In this document: piece by piece, positions 37,486 to 45,754 of the stretch | Numbering within the stretch: the stretch's first letter is position 1 | How the letters are laid out: each line of letters starts with the position of its first letter | Assembly: GCF_007744255.1 (NCBI RefSeq) | Contig: NZ_CP036267.1 | Location: forward strand, 6,026,001-6,090,000 | Direction of reading: 5' to 3' | Length of the DNA: 64,000 bases | Source: Thalassoglobus polymorphus | Lineage (GTDB): Bacteria; Planctomycetota; Planctomycetia; Planctomycetales; Planctomycetaceae | Notes under the pieces: generated by a model | The model's input: only the letters and a program-made list of their open reading frames with translations | What the model was told of the DNA's origin: nothing | The model's database searches: none | Program-made: the position numbers and the translations under genes

Positions 37486-37561
37486 AGCCGGAGTCGACAC
37501 TCGCGATCACCAATTCAAAAAAACTTGAGGGGGCTCATCACGTGACGAGCAATGGAAAGTC

Positions 37562-38107
37562 ATGCCGAAAAAGAATCCCGTGATTCACACGATCGGTCAT
37601 TCCACGAGAAGTTTCGATGAGCTGGTGGAACTTCTCCGGACATACGGCGTTCAGCGACTGGTTGATGTGCGAACGGTCCCACGTTCACGCCACAATCCTC
37701 AGTTCAATCGAGAGACATTGGCGAAGTCGCTACGTAACCGGCGGCTCAATTATCGACACCTCAAGGGACTCGGCGGGTTGCGGTATTCGCGTCGCGATTC
37801 GATGAATACAGCATGGCGCAACAAGTCATTTCGAGGTTATGCCGATTACATGCAGACGCCGGAATTCGAGGCCGCGCTCGAAGCGTTGATTGAACTGGCT
37901 TACGAGAAACCAGCTGCAATCATGTGTGCCGAAGCTGTCCCGTGGCGTTGCCATCGTTCGTTGATCGCCGATGCATTGATCATTCGGGGTTTCGATGTCT
38001 GGGACATCATGAGTCTCACGAGTGCCAGGCTGCACAAGCTTTCGCCATTCGCAAAGGTTTGTGGAACAACGATCACTTACCCCGGTGAAGAGGCGTCAGG
38101 CAGCTGA
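37562..38107 (+). CDS. DUF488 family protein
   Basis: A 181-residue DUF488 protein. The diagnostic IHTIGHSTRSFDELVELL start, the VDVRTVPRSRHNPQFNRETL segment and the CAEAVPWRCHRSLIADALI segment are all in place. The family has no firmly established activity; a few members have been linked to DNA or nucleotide processes, but the reaction is not known. The start ATG 37562 follows a GGAAA site. It lies 76 bp after the MBL gene on the same strand and its last 31 bases overlap the end of the XRE gene. Confidence 0.9.
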   Translation: MPKKNPVIHTIGHSTRSFDELVELLRTYGVQRLVDVRTVPRSRHNPQFNRETLAKSLRNRRLNYRHLKGLGGLRYSRRDSMNTAWRNKSFRGYADYMQTPEFEAALEALIELAYEKPAAIMCAEAVPWRCHRSLIADALIIRGFDVWDIMSLTSARLHKLSPFAKVCGTTITYPGEEASGS

Positions 38108-38775
38108 TGTTTTTTTAACCTGGAGCTTTTTGCGATTCCATCCGCGATCGATTTGATGTCGTAGCGGTCGTCGATCTGGATCACTTTGCCTTTGTGAAAC
38201 TGAATTCGGATCGAGATCACCACCGGCTCTTTGGGAGGGCAACCAATCGGGTGGATATAAGTTTTTCCCCAGATGATTACGTTGTTGCCGCTGCTGAGAA
38301 AATGATAATGTGGGCGGTAATCATGCCCCTCTGGAACAACCAGAACTTCAAATGTTTTTTTAATCATTTCAGCGACGCCCGCATGCCCGTGGAATGTTCC
38401 TGCGAAAGGGATTTCTTTCGGGTCACCCTGCATGTTCAGGACCACAGATTCGTCAAGAAACGGCTGAATGTAAGACATTGCATTCTTCTGTCCGGTGTAG
38501 AAGGCCTCAACATACTTCCGGGCGAAGCTGGCTGGATCGCAAATCAAGTCTTCCGGGTGGACAATCAGATCTGGCGAGCTGAGCGCCTCAGCCAGGTCTG
38601 CGATGGCCTCTTTTGAAATCGATCGTCCCGATTCCGCTTTGTTGACCAACCGTTCGCTGTACCCCGCCTCTCGGGAAAGCTCCGCTTGCGTCAAGCCTCG
38701 TTGCTTTCGGAAATACTTAATGACTTCCGGGTTACAGCCATACGACGGTTTCACGCCGTCCATTGTCCAACCCAT
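38077..38775 (-). CDS. XRE-family regulator fused to an NTF2/SnoaL-like domain
   Basis: A 232-residue protein. The N-terminal half holds a Cro/C1-type helix-turn-helix (KQRGLTQAELSREAGYSERL, then LVNKAESGRSISKEAIADLA). The rest (about 85-205) is an NTF2/SnoaL-like fold: ARKYVEAFYTGQKNAMSYIQ, FAGTFHGHAGVAEMIKKTF and ISIRIQFHKGKVIQIDDRYD. Such a pocket usually binds a small ligand, so this could be a ligand-responsive repressor; the ligand is unknown. I chose ATG 38775 because the frame extends to a TTG at 38838 without conserved residues; ATG 38763 is also possible. It overlaps the DUF488 end by 31 bases. Confidence 0.85.
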   Translation of the reverse strand: MGWTMDGVKPSYGCNPEVIKYFRKQRGLTQAELSREAGYSERLVNKAESGRSISKEAIADLAEALSSPDLIVHPEDLICDPASFARKYVEAFYTGQKNAMSYIQPFLDESVVLNMQGDPKEIPFAGTFHGHAGVAEMIKKTFEVLVVPEGHDYRPHYHFLSSGNNVIIWGKTYIHPIGCPPKEPVVISIRIQFHKGKVIQIDDRYDIKSIADGIAKSSRLKKHQLPDASSPG

Positions 38776-38976
38776 AATACAGCGGCCCTTCTGTTGAGTT
38801 TCAAAAACGATACACCTATTGCTCACTTCACCAGACAAGCGTGCGTGTTCCGTTCGTGGTGCTGAGATATAGAAAAAGTAACACTGAACAGAACCGGCTG
38901 CAAGATGAAGAAAGAATTCCCAAGGGAATCGAGTCGCTGGGGCACATTTTAAACTCCCTTTTTCTTTGGAATTATT

Positions 38977-39930
38977 ATGAATTCGAAATTCTTCGTGCTG
39001 CTTGGGTCGCTCTGCGCGCTCGTCACTTTCGGGACTCTAGAAGCAGGCTACATCCTCACCGACCTCGGCACGCTCGGGGGAAGTTACAGTTACGGTTATG
39101 GGATTAACAACAGCGGCCAGGTGACAGGAAGATCCTACAACGGCAGTGAATATCATGCCTTTCTGTACAGCGGAGGATCGATGCAGGACCTCGGCACGCT
39201 CGGGGGAAATTCCAGTTACGGTTCCGGGATTAACGATAGCGGCCAGGTGACAGGGTCCTCCTCCAACGGCAGTGAAAATCACGCCTTCCTGCACAACGGG
39301 ACAACGATGCAGGACCTCGGCACGCTCCCGGAGGGGAATTCAAGTGTCGGTCTTGGGATTAACGATAGCGGCCAGGTGACAGGATACTCCAGATCTAGCA
39401 GTGGGGCTCGCGCCTTTCTGTACAACGGGACAACGATGCAGGACCTCGGCACGCTCGGGGGAGGTTTCAGTTACGGTTACGGGATTAACGACAGCGGCCA
39501 GGTGACAGGATACTCCTCCACCGGCAGTGGGACTCGCGCCTTTCTGTACAACGGGACAACGATGCAGGACCTCGGCACGCTCGGGGGATTTGAGAGTATC
39601 GGATACGGGATTAACGCTGCCGGGCATGTCGTTGGCTGGTCATATAACAGCAGCTATGACCAGCGTGCATTTCTTTACGATGGCTCAACGATGTTGGACT
39701 TGAACGACCTGATCTCCGCAGGATCAGGCTACACATTATTTGTAGCAAGGGGAATCAACGATCACGGGCAAATCGTGGCCAACGCCAACACGAGCATGGG
39801 GACCAGAGCAGTCCTGCTGACGCCAGAGACATCCGCAGTCCCGGAACCTTCAGCCTTCCTGCTGCTAAGCCTCTGCGCCGGCGCAGCCATCTTCGCCCAG
39901 CGAAAACGCCGAATCAAAAAACGCTCTTAG
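38977..39930 (+). CDS. Secreted HAF-repeat protein with PEP-CTERM signal
   Basis: A 317-residue exported protein. Signal peptide about 1-24 (FFVLLGSLCALVTFGTLEAG). It consists of five near-identical units of 42-43 residues of the HAF type (MQDLGTLGG, then YGINDSGQVTGYS, then RAFLYNGTT), a more diverged sixth, and a C-terminal PEP-CTERM sorting signal (VPEPSAFLLLSLCAGA, then QRKRR) that would be cut and anchored by an exosortase-type system. HAF proteins are thought to be surface or extracellular; the role is unknown. The stop TAG starts a family 1 element. Confidence 0.9.
   Translation: MNSKFFVLLGSLCALVTFGTLEAGYILTDLGTLGGSYSYGYGINNSGQVTGRSYNGSEYHAFLYSGGSMQDLGTLGGNSSYGSGINDSGQVTGSSSNGSENHAFLHNGTTMQDLGTLPEGNSSVGLGINDSGQVTGYSRSSSGARAFLYNGTTMQDLGTLGGGFSYGYGINDSGQVTGYSSTGSGTRAFLYNGTTMQDLGTLGGFESIGYGINAAGHVVGWSYNSSYDQRAFLYDGSTMLDLNDLISAGSGYTLFVARGINDHGQIVANANTSMGTRAVLLTPETSAVPEPSAFLLLSLCAGAAIFAQRKRRIKKRS
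39061..39694 (+). repeat. In-gene tandem repeats of the HAF protein
   Basis: The phrase GACCTCGGCACGCTC recurs at about 39061, 39187, 39313, 39442 and 39568: five units spaced 126, 126, 129 and 126 bp. Similarity at the DNA level is high, which suggests recent duplication or gene conversion. Confidence 0.9.
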
Positions 39931-40032
39931 AGCAAAGACCAATACTGGTCTTTACGTTCTGCCTTGTGGCGAGCAGTCTATGAAGTCATTAAAGTGAACT
40001 TCACAGGCATGACAAGCATTGAAAATGCTCTG
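39927..40032. repeat. Family 1 element, type A, near complete
   Basis: It begins TTAGAGCAAAGACC, with the TAG being the HAF gene stop, runs through CTGCCTTGTGGCGAGCAGTC, TATGAAGTCATTAAAGTGAA and CTTCACAGGCATGACAAGCA, and ends AAAATGCTCTG. A clear example of type A, with terminal inverted repeats. Confidence 0.85.
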
Positions 40033-40101
40033 TGCTCAGATTCCATCAGGCGAAGGATCGCTTTGATTGTTGGTTTTTATCGAGAACGCTCTGGTTTACT
40101 T

Positions 40102-41172
40102 ATGAAATTTAAACTGCTGTCCAATAAGATCTTCTGGAACTCAATTGGCTCATTACTCATTTGCATAGGTAGCATGTCTTCTCTCGACGCAGCTGAGGAT
40201 CGTCTTGATGCCGCGCCCGAGAACTCATTTTCGATAGTCGTTATTCCAGACACTCAGGCGTACAAGAGTCGCAAGAGCGTTGACCAGAATGGAGAAGAGA
40301 TCAGCCAGGTCACGAATCCAATTTTCGAGGCTCACACTGATTGGATTGCGAAGAACCTCAAGTCTCAAAACATTGTGTTTGTTTCTCATGTGGGTGATAT
40401 CGTCGACAAGAATCGCCAGGATCAGTGGAGTGTCGCCCGGAGTTGTATGGACCGCATCCATGGGCTGGTTCCCTATGGAATTTCTGTCGGCAATCACGAT
40501 ATGACTTCGAAGGGTGACTCAAGTCTGTTCCAAGACAACTTTCCTGCCGCTCGTTATCAAGATGAGGAATGGTACGGAGGAACATTTACTCCAGCAGGCA
40601 ACAACCCAAAGGTTTCTGGCAATAATGCCAACAGCTATCAACTGTATGAAGCAAGTGGTCGAAAGTTCTTGCATCTGCACCTTGAATGCAATGCCCCTGA
40701 TGATGTCCTCGCGTGGGCTGACAATGTGTTCGAAGATCACTCAGACCGTATCGCAATTGTGACAACACACATGGGACTGGGCCCCCGCGATAAGCCGAAG
40801 AGTAACCAGGAGTTCATTGATGCACCGAAAGGGCGAATGCGGTGGCTGAAGATTCATGGAAAGCGAGGGAACACGCCGGAACAGATGTGGGAGAAATGTT
40901 TCTCTCAACACAAGAATCTGTTCATGATCTGCTGTGGTGACCAAAGTCGGACTCAGTCACGCCATGAAGTTGCAGTCGGCGTACACGGGAACTCGGTTCA
41001 TCAACTCTTGTCGGATTACAGTACCGGCTGGTTAAGAATGTACCGTTTCCTGCCAGATCAAAACGAAGTGCAGGTGATCACATTCGATCCACGGTCAGAA
41101 GAGCTCTGTGCAAAATCAAGATACGTGGATGGCCGAGACAATCATCAGTTTCGATTTCCGTTGCCGAAATAG
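40102..41172 (+). CDS. Secreted calcineurin-like metallophosphoesterase
   Basis: A 356-residue exported phosphoesterase. Signal peptide about 1-33 (IGSLLICIGSMSSLDAAE). The five metallophosphatase motifs are visible: IPDTQAY, HVGDIVDKN, VGNHDM, TTHMG, and CCGDQSRTQ (a changed last motif, without the usual GHxH). Such enzymes use two metal ions to cleave phosphate mono- or diesters; the substrate is unknown. I start at ATG 40102 (MKFKLLSNK) because the longer frame from 39964 passes through a repeat. The TAG stop lies in the start of another family 1 element. Confidence 0.88.
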   Translation: MKFKLLSNKIFWNSIGSLLICIGSMSSLDAAEDRLDAAPENSFSIVVIPDTQAYKSRKSVDQNGEEISQVTNPIFEAHTDWIAKNLKSQNIVFVSHVGDIVDKNRQDQWSVARSCMDRIHGLVPYGISVGNHDMTSKGDSSLFQDNFPAARYQDEEWYGGTFTPAGNNPKVSGNNANSYQLYEASGRKFLHLHLECNAPDDVLAWADNVFEDHSDRIAIVTTHMGLGPRDKPKSNQEFIDAPKGRMRWLKIHGKRGNTPEQMWEKCFSQHKNLFMICCGDQSRTQSRHEVAVGVHGNSVHQLLSDYSTGWLRMYRFLPDQNEVQVITFDPRSEELCAKSRYVDGRDNHQFRFPLPK

Positions 41173-41272
41173 TGCATCTTTCGAATTGGTTTGCGGGATC
41201 TGCCTCGTGGCGAACAGCATTTTTGCTAGAAAAATGCGTTCTTCACGGGCACACGGTAGAGCACTACTCTAA
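41170..41272. repeat. Family 1 element, type B, complete
   Basis: It begins TAGTGCATCTTTCGAATTGG with the TAG as gene stop, then CTGCCTCGTGGCGAACAGCA and TTTTTGCTAGAAAAATGCGT, and ends GGTAGAGCACTACTCTAA. The middle folds as GAACaGCATTTTT against AAAAATGCgTTC around a GCTAG loop. It lies between the convergent phosphoesterase and sulfatase. Confidence 0.85.
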
Positions 41273-41301
41273 AATGAACTGCTCGTCTGCTTTGCTCATG
41301 C

Positions 41302-42840
41302 TTACTCTGATTGATTCCACAGGCGGTGGGGATCGTGGAGAGCTGTCATTTGTTGCAGCAGCAACGCTTCCATCTCTGCCAGCTTTTCTTTGTAAGCAGG
41401 GTCGCTGGCGAGGTTGATCTGCTTGGGAGTCGGTTTCGTTCCGACCTGCTTGACGATTTGTGGGGCGTGGTGTTCTGAAAGGAATTCATGCGGGTTTTCA
41501 GCGAGGTTGAAAAGCTGCGTCTCGCGGACTTTGCCGTCGAGGACATCGTACTTGATTAGCTTCCAGTCTCCTTTCCTAACGCTGCGCATCCCCGGTTTTG
41601 TTCCGCCGCAATAGACTCCATAAAGAACATCACGAATCGTTTGTTGTTCGCCAGTAAGAATCGGTTTGAAGCTGAGTCCTTCATTCGATGAAGGAGGTGC
41701 GACGCCAGTCAAATCACACATCGTGGCGAGAATGTCAAGCAGGTAGATATTCCCCGGAGCCCGTTTTCCGGCGAGGATTCCTGGTCCTTTGGCGATGAAC
41801 GGGACGCGCCAAGTGTGCTCGTAAAGGTTTTGCTTTCCTTGTAACCCGTGTCGGCCGATCGCCATGCCGTGGTCAGCGGTGTAGAAGATGTAGGTGTTGT
41901 CGAGTTCCCCCATCTCTTCAAGTTTCTTCAGGACGCGACCAATCTGGATGTCGATGTTTTCATTGCAGGCAAACTCGCGACCCAGCTCGTTGCGGATCGT
42001 TTGTTCGTCGCGATTCTTCCAGACTCCGCTGACAGCGACTTCGTCTCGCAAGTTGGGATGACCATGATGGAACGGATGCTCAGGCAGATAATTCACAGGG
42101 AGCTGCGGCTGTTTAGGGTTCACAGCTGGAAGTTTATTTTTGTCGGTGTGGTTCGTCGCCCCATACTTCGCGAGGAGTTCGGGTGTTCCGTCTCGTGTGT
42201 CGTGCGGATGTGAAAATCCAAAGTAAATCAAGAATGGATCTTCATCGCGAGTTTCGTCTCGTTGCGCGAGGTATTCCAAAACTTGCCTGGCGTGCCAGGG
42301 GCTGCCTGTTTCATCGGTTCCGCCTCGTTTGGTTGCATCTTTAACGACTGTGAATTGTGCGTTGGCGGCGTTGTAGCTGTTCCCTTTTTTGCACGTACGC
42401 ATTGTGTCATACCCGGCGCGGTTGAAAACTGCTGCCATGGTGTTTTCAGCAAGGTCAGGCGGGACTCGGGTTGGGTCAGCGGTATTCGGATTGTTCTTGC
42501 TGTTTTTGCGTCGATCTGGAATGTGCCAAACTGTCCGTCCGCTCATGATCATGTGTCGTGATGGTGTGCAGACAGCTCCGACCCAGGCCCCCATGTGATA
42601 CGCGGCGTCGAGGACCATTCCTTCAGCGGCGAGCTTGTCAAGGTTTGGCGTTTGCAGCTTCGAGGATGGATTGTAGACCTTGAGATCGAAAGGGGATTGA
42701 TCATCGACCAGAATGAACAAGATGTTTGGTCGCTTCGCTGTTTTCTCCGCAGCCATGCTCACCTGAGCCGTAAAGGAGATAATCATCGACAGCAGAATCA
42801 GTCGGGAAGCGTGTCGGAAAAGCAGAGAGTTGTTGAGCAT
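41302..42840 (-). CDS. Exported sulfatase (formylglycine-dependent)
   Basis: A 512-residue sulfatase that removes sulfate esters. Signal peptide about 1-30 (RLILLSMIISFTAQVSMAAE). Metal-binding Asp residues lie in ILFILVDDQSPFD, and the formylglycine site is Cys 91 in CTPSRHMIMSGR, the Cys-type motif that needs an FGE or anaerobic SME enzyme. YTADHGMAIGRHGLQGK has the second metal site. The length and order suit the iduronate-2-sulfatase-like group. No carbohydrate-utilisation partner lies next to it. It converges on the phosphoesterase across a family 1 element. Confidence 0.94.
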   Translation of the reverse strand: MLNNSLLFRHASRLILLSMIISFTAQVSMAAEKTAKRPNILFILVDDQSPFDLKVYNPSSKLQTPNLDKLAAEGMVLDAAYHMGAWVGAVCTPSRHMIMSGRTVWHIPDRRKNSKNNPNTADPTRVPPDLAENTMAAVFNRAGYDTMRTCKKGNSYNAANAQFTVVKDATKRGGTDETGSPWHARQVLEYLAQRDETRDEDPFLIYFGFSHPHDTRDGTPELLAKYGATNHTDKNKLPAVNPKQPQLPVNYLPEHPFHHGHPNLRDEVAVSGVWKNRDEQTIRNELGREFACNENIDIQIGRVLKKLEEMGELDNTYIFYTADHGMAIGRHGLQGKQNLYEHTWRVPFIAKGPGILAGKRAPGNIYLLDILATMCDLTGVAPPSSNEGLSFKPILTGEQQTIRDVLYGVYCGGTKPGMRSVRKGDWKLIKYDVLDGKVRETQLFNLAENPHEFLSEHHAPQIVKQVGTKPTPKQINLASDPAYKEKLAEMEALLLQQMTALHDPHRLWNQSE

Positions 42841-43136
42841 GATCGATTCTCTTGGGCTTCAATCGAGTGAACAGAATTCTCAAATGACTATAACAACTCC
42901 GGTCGAGCAAGGCATCGTTCTGGAGTTCCACAGTTGAAATGAATCACCGGAGAGATGCCGGTCTGAGTGAAGTTTGCTGTTAGCAGGCAGCGATCATTTC
43001 AAAAACTGAGTCGATTATTGAGTCCGAGAACTGTGCTGGGCAGGGTGGGGCTCGCTTGCACTGTTTGTGGAAATTCGGTCTGCTGTCTGGACAGAATTCA
43101 CCATTTCAAAGTTCAACTCAATAGGAATCCGGTCTC

Positions 43137-44204
43137 ATGTTTCGATTGTTTTTGGGAGTCCTCTTCAGTGTTGGTTTCGCTGCATTGAGTCTGGCTGCTC
43201 AGCCGGTTGTCAGCAATGTTGAATTTGTGGTGGGAGACCTGTTGAAGGTGGAAGGTGGCTCAGCGACTCCGTCCTCGTTTCCATTTAATCGCCCGTTCGG
43301 GATCGACTTTGATTCCGCCGGAATGATGTATGTCGTCGAACTCGAAGGAGGTCGGATCTTTCGCCTCGGGCAGGATCATACTCCGGTTCAGATCTCCGGA
43401 GATGGCTCCAGAAGCTACAAGGGTGATGGTGGGAAGATCGCGAAAGCGACATACAACGGGATGCACAATCTCGCCATTGATTCGAAAGACCGCGCGTATA
43501 TCGCAGACTCATTTAATCATTGTCTTCGCGAGATCGATCTGAAAGCGGGCACGATTCGGACACTCGCCGGGAACGGAAAAGCGGGCTTCTCCGGTGATGG
43601 GAAGGGGGGCGAAGATGCCCAGTTCGATTACCTGATGTGTGTTTCATTGAACCCTGCTGGCGATGCACTCTTCATTGCGGATCTCAAGAACAGTCGCATT
43701 CGAAAAATTGACCTGAAAACCGGCCTGACTTCGACGGTCGCAGGCAACGGAAAACGGGGAGTTCCCAAAGATGGAGCCAAGGCGACTGAAAGTCCACTTG
43801 TCGATCCGCGAGCAGTCGCTGTCGATTCGAAAGACAACATTTATATTCTCGAACGTGGTGGTCACGCACTTCGGAAAGTCGACAGCCAAGGACGGATAGA
43901 GACCGTCGCAGGGACTGGAGAAAAAGGTTTCAAGGATGGGGCGGCTCTCGAATCTCAGCTGGCATCACCAAAGCATATTTGCATCGATGCTGAAGACCGC
44001 GTGATCATCGCTGATGACGCCAACGCAGCGATCCGTTGTTACGATCCGAAAACAAAAACTGTGAGTACTCTCCTTGGTCGAGGTTTCGGCAAAAAAGAGT
44101 TGAAGCTGAACCAACCGCATGGTGTCACGATTCAGGACGGAACGCTGTATGTTTGTGATACCTCTAATAATCGGATCTTCAAGGTTAGCTTTGCTGCCGA
44201 GTGA
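43137..44204 (+). CDS. Exported NHL-repeat beta-propeller protein
   Basis: A 355-residue exported protein made of NHL repeats, which fold as a beta-propeller. Signal peptide about 1-21 (FLGVLFSVGFAALSLAAQ). Repeats are seen in the recurring pattern FGIDFDSAGMMYVVELEG, NLAIDSKDRAYIADSFNH, VAVDSKDNIYILERGGHA and ICIDAEDRVIIADDANA, each ending with a loop such as RKIDLKTG. The family includes lactonases and scaffold proteins; no catalytic residues can be named here. It precedes lhgO by 93 bp on the same strand. Confidence 0.9.
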   Translation: MFRLFLGVLFSVGFAALSLAAQPVVSNVEFVVGDLLKVEGGSATPSSFPFNRPFGIDFDSAGMMYVVELEGGRIFRLGQDHTPVQISGDGSRSYKGDGGKIAKATYNGMHNLAIDSKDRAYIADSFNHCLREIDLKAGTIRTLAGNGKAGFSGDGKGGEDAQFDYLMCVSLNPAGDALFIADLKNSRIRKIDLKTGLTSTVAGNGKRGVPKDGAKATESPLVDPRAVAVDSKDNIYILERGGHALRKVDSQGRIETVAGTGEKGFKDGAALESQLASPKHICIDAEDRVIIADDANAAIRCYDPKTKTVSTLLGRGFGKKELKLNQPHGVTIQDGTLYVCDTSNNRIFKVSFAAE

Positions 44205-44297
44205 GAGTCGCTGAGGGATTTCACACAAGCCTGAAATTCTCGCCATACAAAGAAGAAGATATCGGTCGCTAAGACTCGGCAAGCAAAAGGACCAGTA

Positions 44298-45497
44298 GTG
44301 CAAAAGTGTGATGTGGCGATTGTTGGCGGGGGAATTGTGGGACTGGCGACTGCGTATCAGTTGTTGCAGAAGTCCCCTCAATTGTCTGTTGTTGTTCTGG
44401 AGAAAGAATCAGAAGTTGCCTTTCATCAAACGGGGCACAACTCTGGTGTGTTGCATTCGGGAATTTACTATCGCCCTGATTCACTTCGGGCGAAGAACTG
44501 CCGCGCCGGGAAGCTGGCAATGCAGGAATTCTGCGAGCAGGAGGACGTCCCTTTTGAATTATGCGGCAAAGTGATTGTTGCTGTCGACAAGATTGAAGAG
44601 GAGCGGCTGAAGGGGATCTATGAGCGGGGACAGGCGAACGGTGTCGATTGTGAGATCATCAGCCAGTCACGACTCAATGAAATTGAACCGCACACAGCCG
44701 GGATCGCTGCGATTCATGTCCCCGAGACAGGAATCGTGGACTATAAAGTTGTGGCTCAGAAACTGGCAAAGAAGATTCGAGAAGCAGGCAGCAACGTTTG
44801 GCTGAATGCCGAAGTGACCGAGATTCGGCACGAGCCAGATCAAGTGGTCGTGGTCTCGAAACAGGGAGAGCTGAAATGTTCTTACCTTGTAACCTGTGGC
44901 GGCTTATGGGCAGATCGCGTGATTGAAATGTCGGGGGAGAAAGCTGAGGCTCCGATTGTGCCGTTTCGTGGGGAGTTCTTTGAATTGAAACCGGAAGCGG
45001 AATACTTGTGCCGAGGCTTGATCTATCCTGTCCCCGATCCGGCATTTCCATTTCTCGGCGTTCACTTCACAAAGATGATTTCCGGGGGCGTCGAGTGTGG
45101 ACCGAATGCGGTGCTGGCCTTTGCTCGTGATGGTTACAAAAAGACAAACCTCAATCTCCGCGACCTGTCGAGTTCGCTGGGGCACCCAGGTTTTTTGAAA
45201 TTGGCGGCCAGCAACTGGCAAACCGGGATCGGTGAGATGTGGCGGTCCTGGAACAAACACGCCTTTGTCAAAGCTCTTCAAAGACTTGTCCCGGAGATTC
45301 GCAGCGAGCATCTAATTGCCGCTCCAGCGGGAGTACGTGCTCAGGCAGTCGGGAGAGATGGGAAATTACTGGACGATTTTGTGTTTCAGGAATCGGAACG
45401 AATTGTCCATGTTGGAAATGCTCCCTCCCCGGCAGCGACGGCGGCACTCAATATCGGTAAACTGGTCGTCGAACGCCTCAACGTACGCGGTGTGTGA
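44298..45497 (+). CDS. lhgO: L-2-hydroxyglutarate oxidase
   Basis: This FAD enzyme oxidises L-2-hydroxyglutarate to 2-oxoglutarate. The 399 residues have the FAD-binding DVAIVGGGIVGLATAYQLL, then HQTGHNSGVLHSGIYYRP, the family signature, and PAGVRAQAVGRDG and HVGNAPSPAATAALNIG near the C-terminus. It is cytoplasmic or membrane-associated and may pass electrons to the respiratory chain. Its start is GTG 44298. It lies between the NHL gene and pyrK, with a composite repeat after it. A close alternative is a related FAD-dependent oxidoreductase. Confidence 0.94.
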   Translation: MQKCDVAIVGGGIVGLATAYQLLQKSPQLSVVVLEKESEVAFHQTGHNSGVLHSGIYYRPDSLRAKNCRAGKLAMQEFCEQEDVPFELCGKVIVAVDKIEEERLKGIYERGQANGVDCEIISQSRLNEIEPHTAGIAAIHVPETGIVDYKVVAQKLAKKIREAGSNVWLNAEVTEIRHEPDQVVVVSKQGELKCSYLVTCGGLWADRVIEMSGEKAEAPIVPFRGEFFELKPEAEYLCRGLIYPVPDPAFPFLGVHFTKMISGGVECGPNAVLAFARDGYKKTNLNLRDLSSSLGHPGFLKLAASNWQTGIGEMWRSWNKHAFVKALQRLVPEIRSEHLIAAPAGVRAQAVGRDGKLLDDFVFQESERIVHVGNAPSPAATAALNIGKLVVERLNVRGV

Positions 45498-45508
45498 GTA
45501 TCATTCAC

Positions 45509-45694
45509 ACTTAGAGCAGTTTGCACTACCGTGTGCCCGTGGAGGACGCATTTCTCGAGAACCAGTCCGAAAACCTCTGGAATCGCTGTTCTCACAATGA
45601 TTGAGAGAGCAATTTCAAGTTTCAGGATCAGTTCTAATTATAATGCTGTTCGCCACGAGGCAGATCCTGCAAACCAATTCGAAAGATGCTCTAG
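45509..45694. repeat. Family 1 element interrupted by a family 2 element
   Basis: It begins TTAGAGCAGTTTGCACTACC and continues GTGTGCCCGTGGAGGACGCA (type B arm). A complete family 2 unit sits at 45557-45635, and the left arm follows in reverse (ATGCTGTTCGCCACGAGGCA, then AACCAATTCGAAAGATGCTC). Compared with the uninterrupted copy at 41170-41272, the short central loop has been replaced by the family 2 unit. Confidence 0.85.
45557..45635. repeat. Family 2 element nested in family 1
   Basis: It reads GAGAACCAGTCCGAAAACCT to TTTCAGGATCAGTTCT. It matches the copies at 18695-18773 and 15798-15877 (reverse). Confidence 0.85.
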
Positions 45695-45754
45695 TCCGCA
45701 TGAATGAATATGCAGAGACATCCGGGGCGAAATGAATCAAACACAGAAAATTCA

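Noticed and set aside
39037-39627. Minus-strand frames with repeated segments opposite the HAF gene
   Set aside because: They mirror the tandem DNA repeats of the HAF gene and carry no other signal.
39964-40101. N-terminal extension of the phosphoesterase from 39964
   Set aside because: The extension reads through a family 1 element; the ATG at 40102 starts a normal signal peptide.
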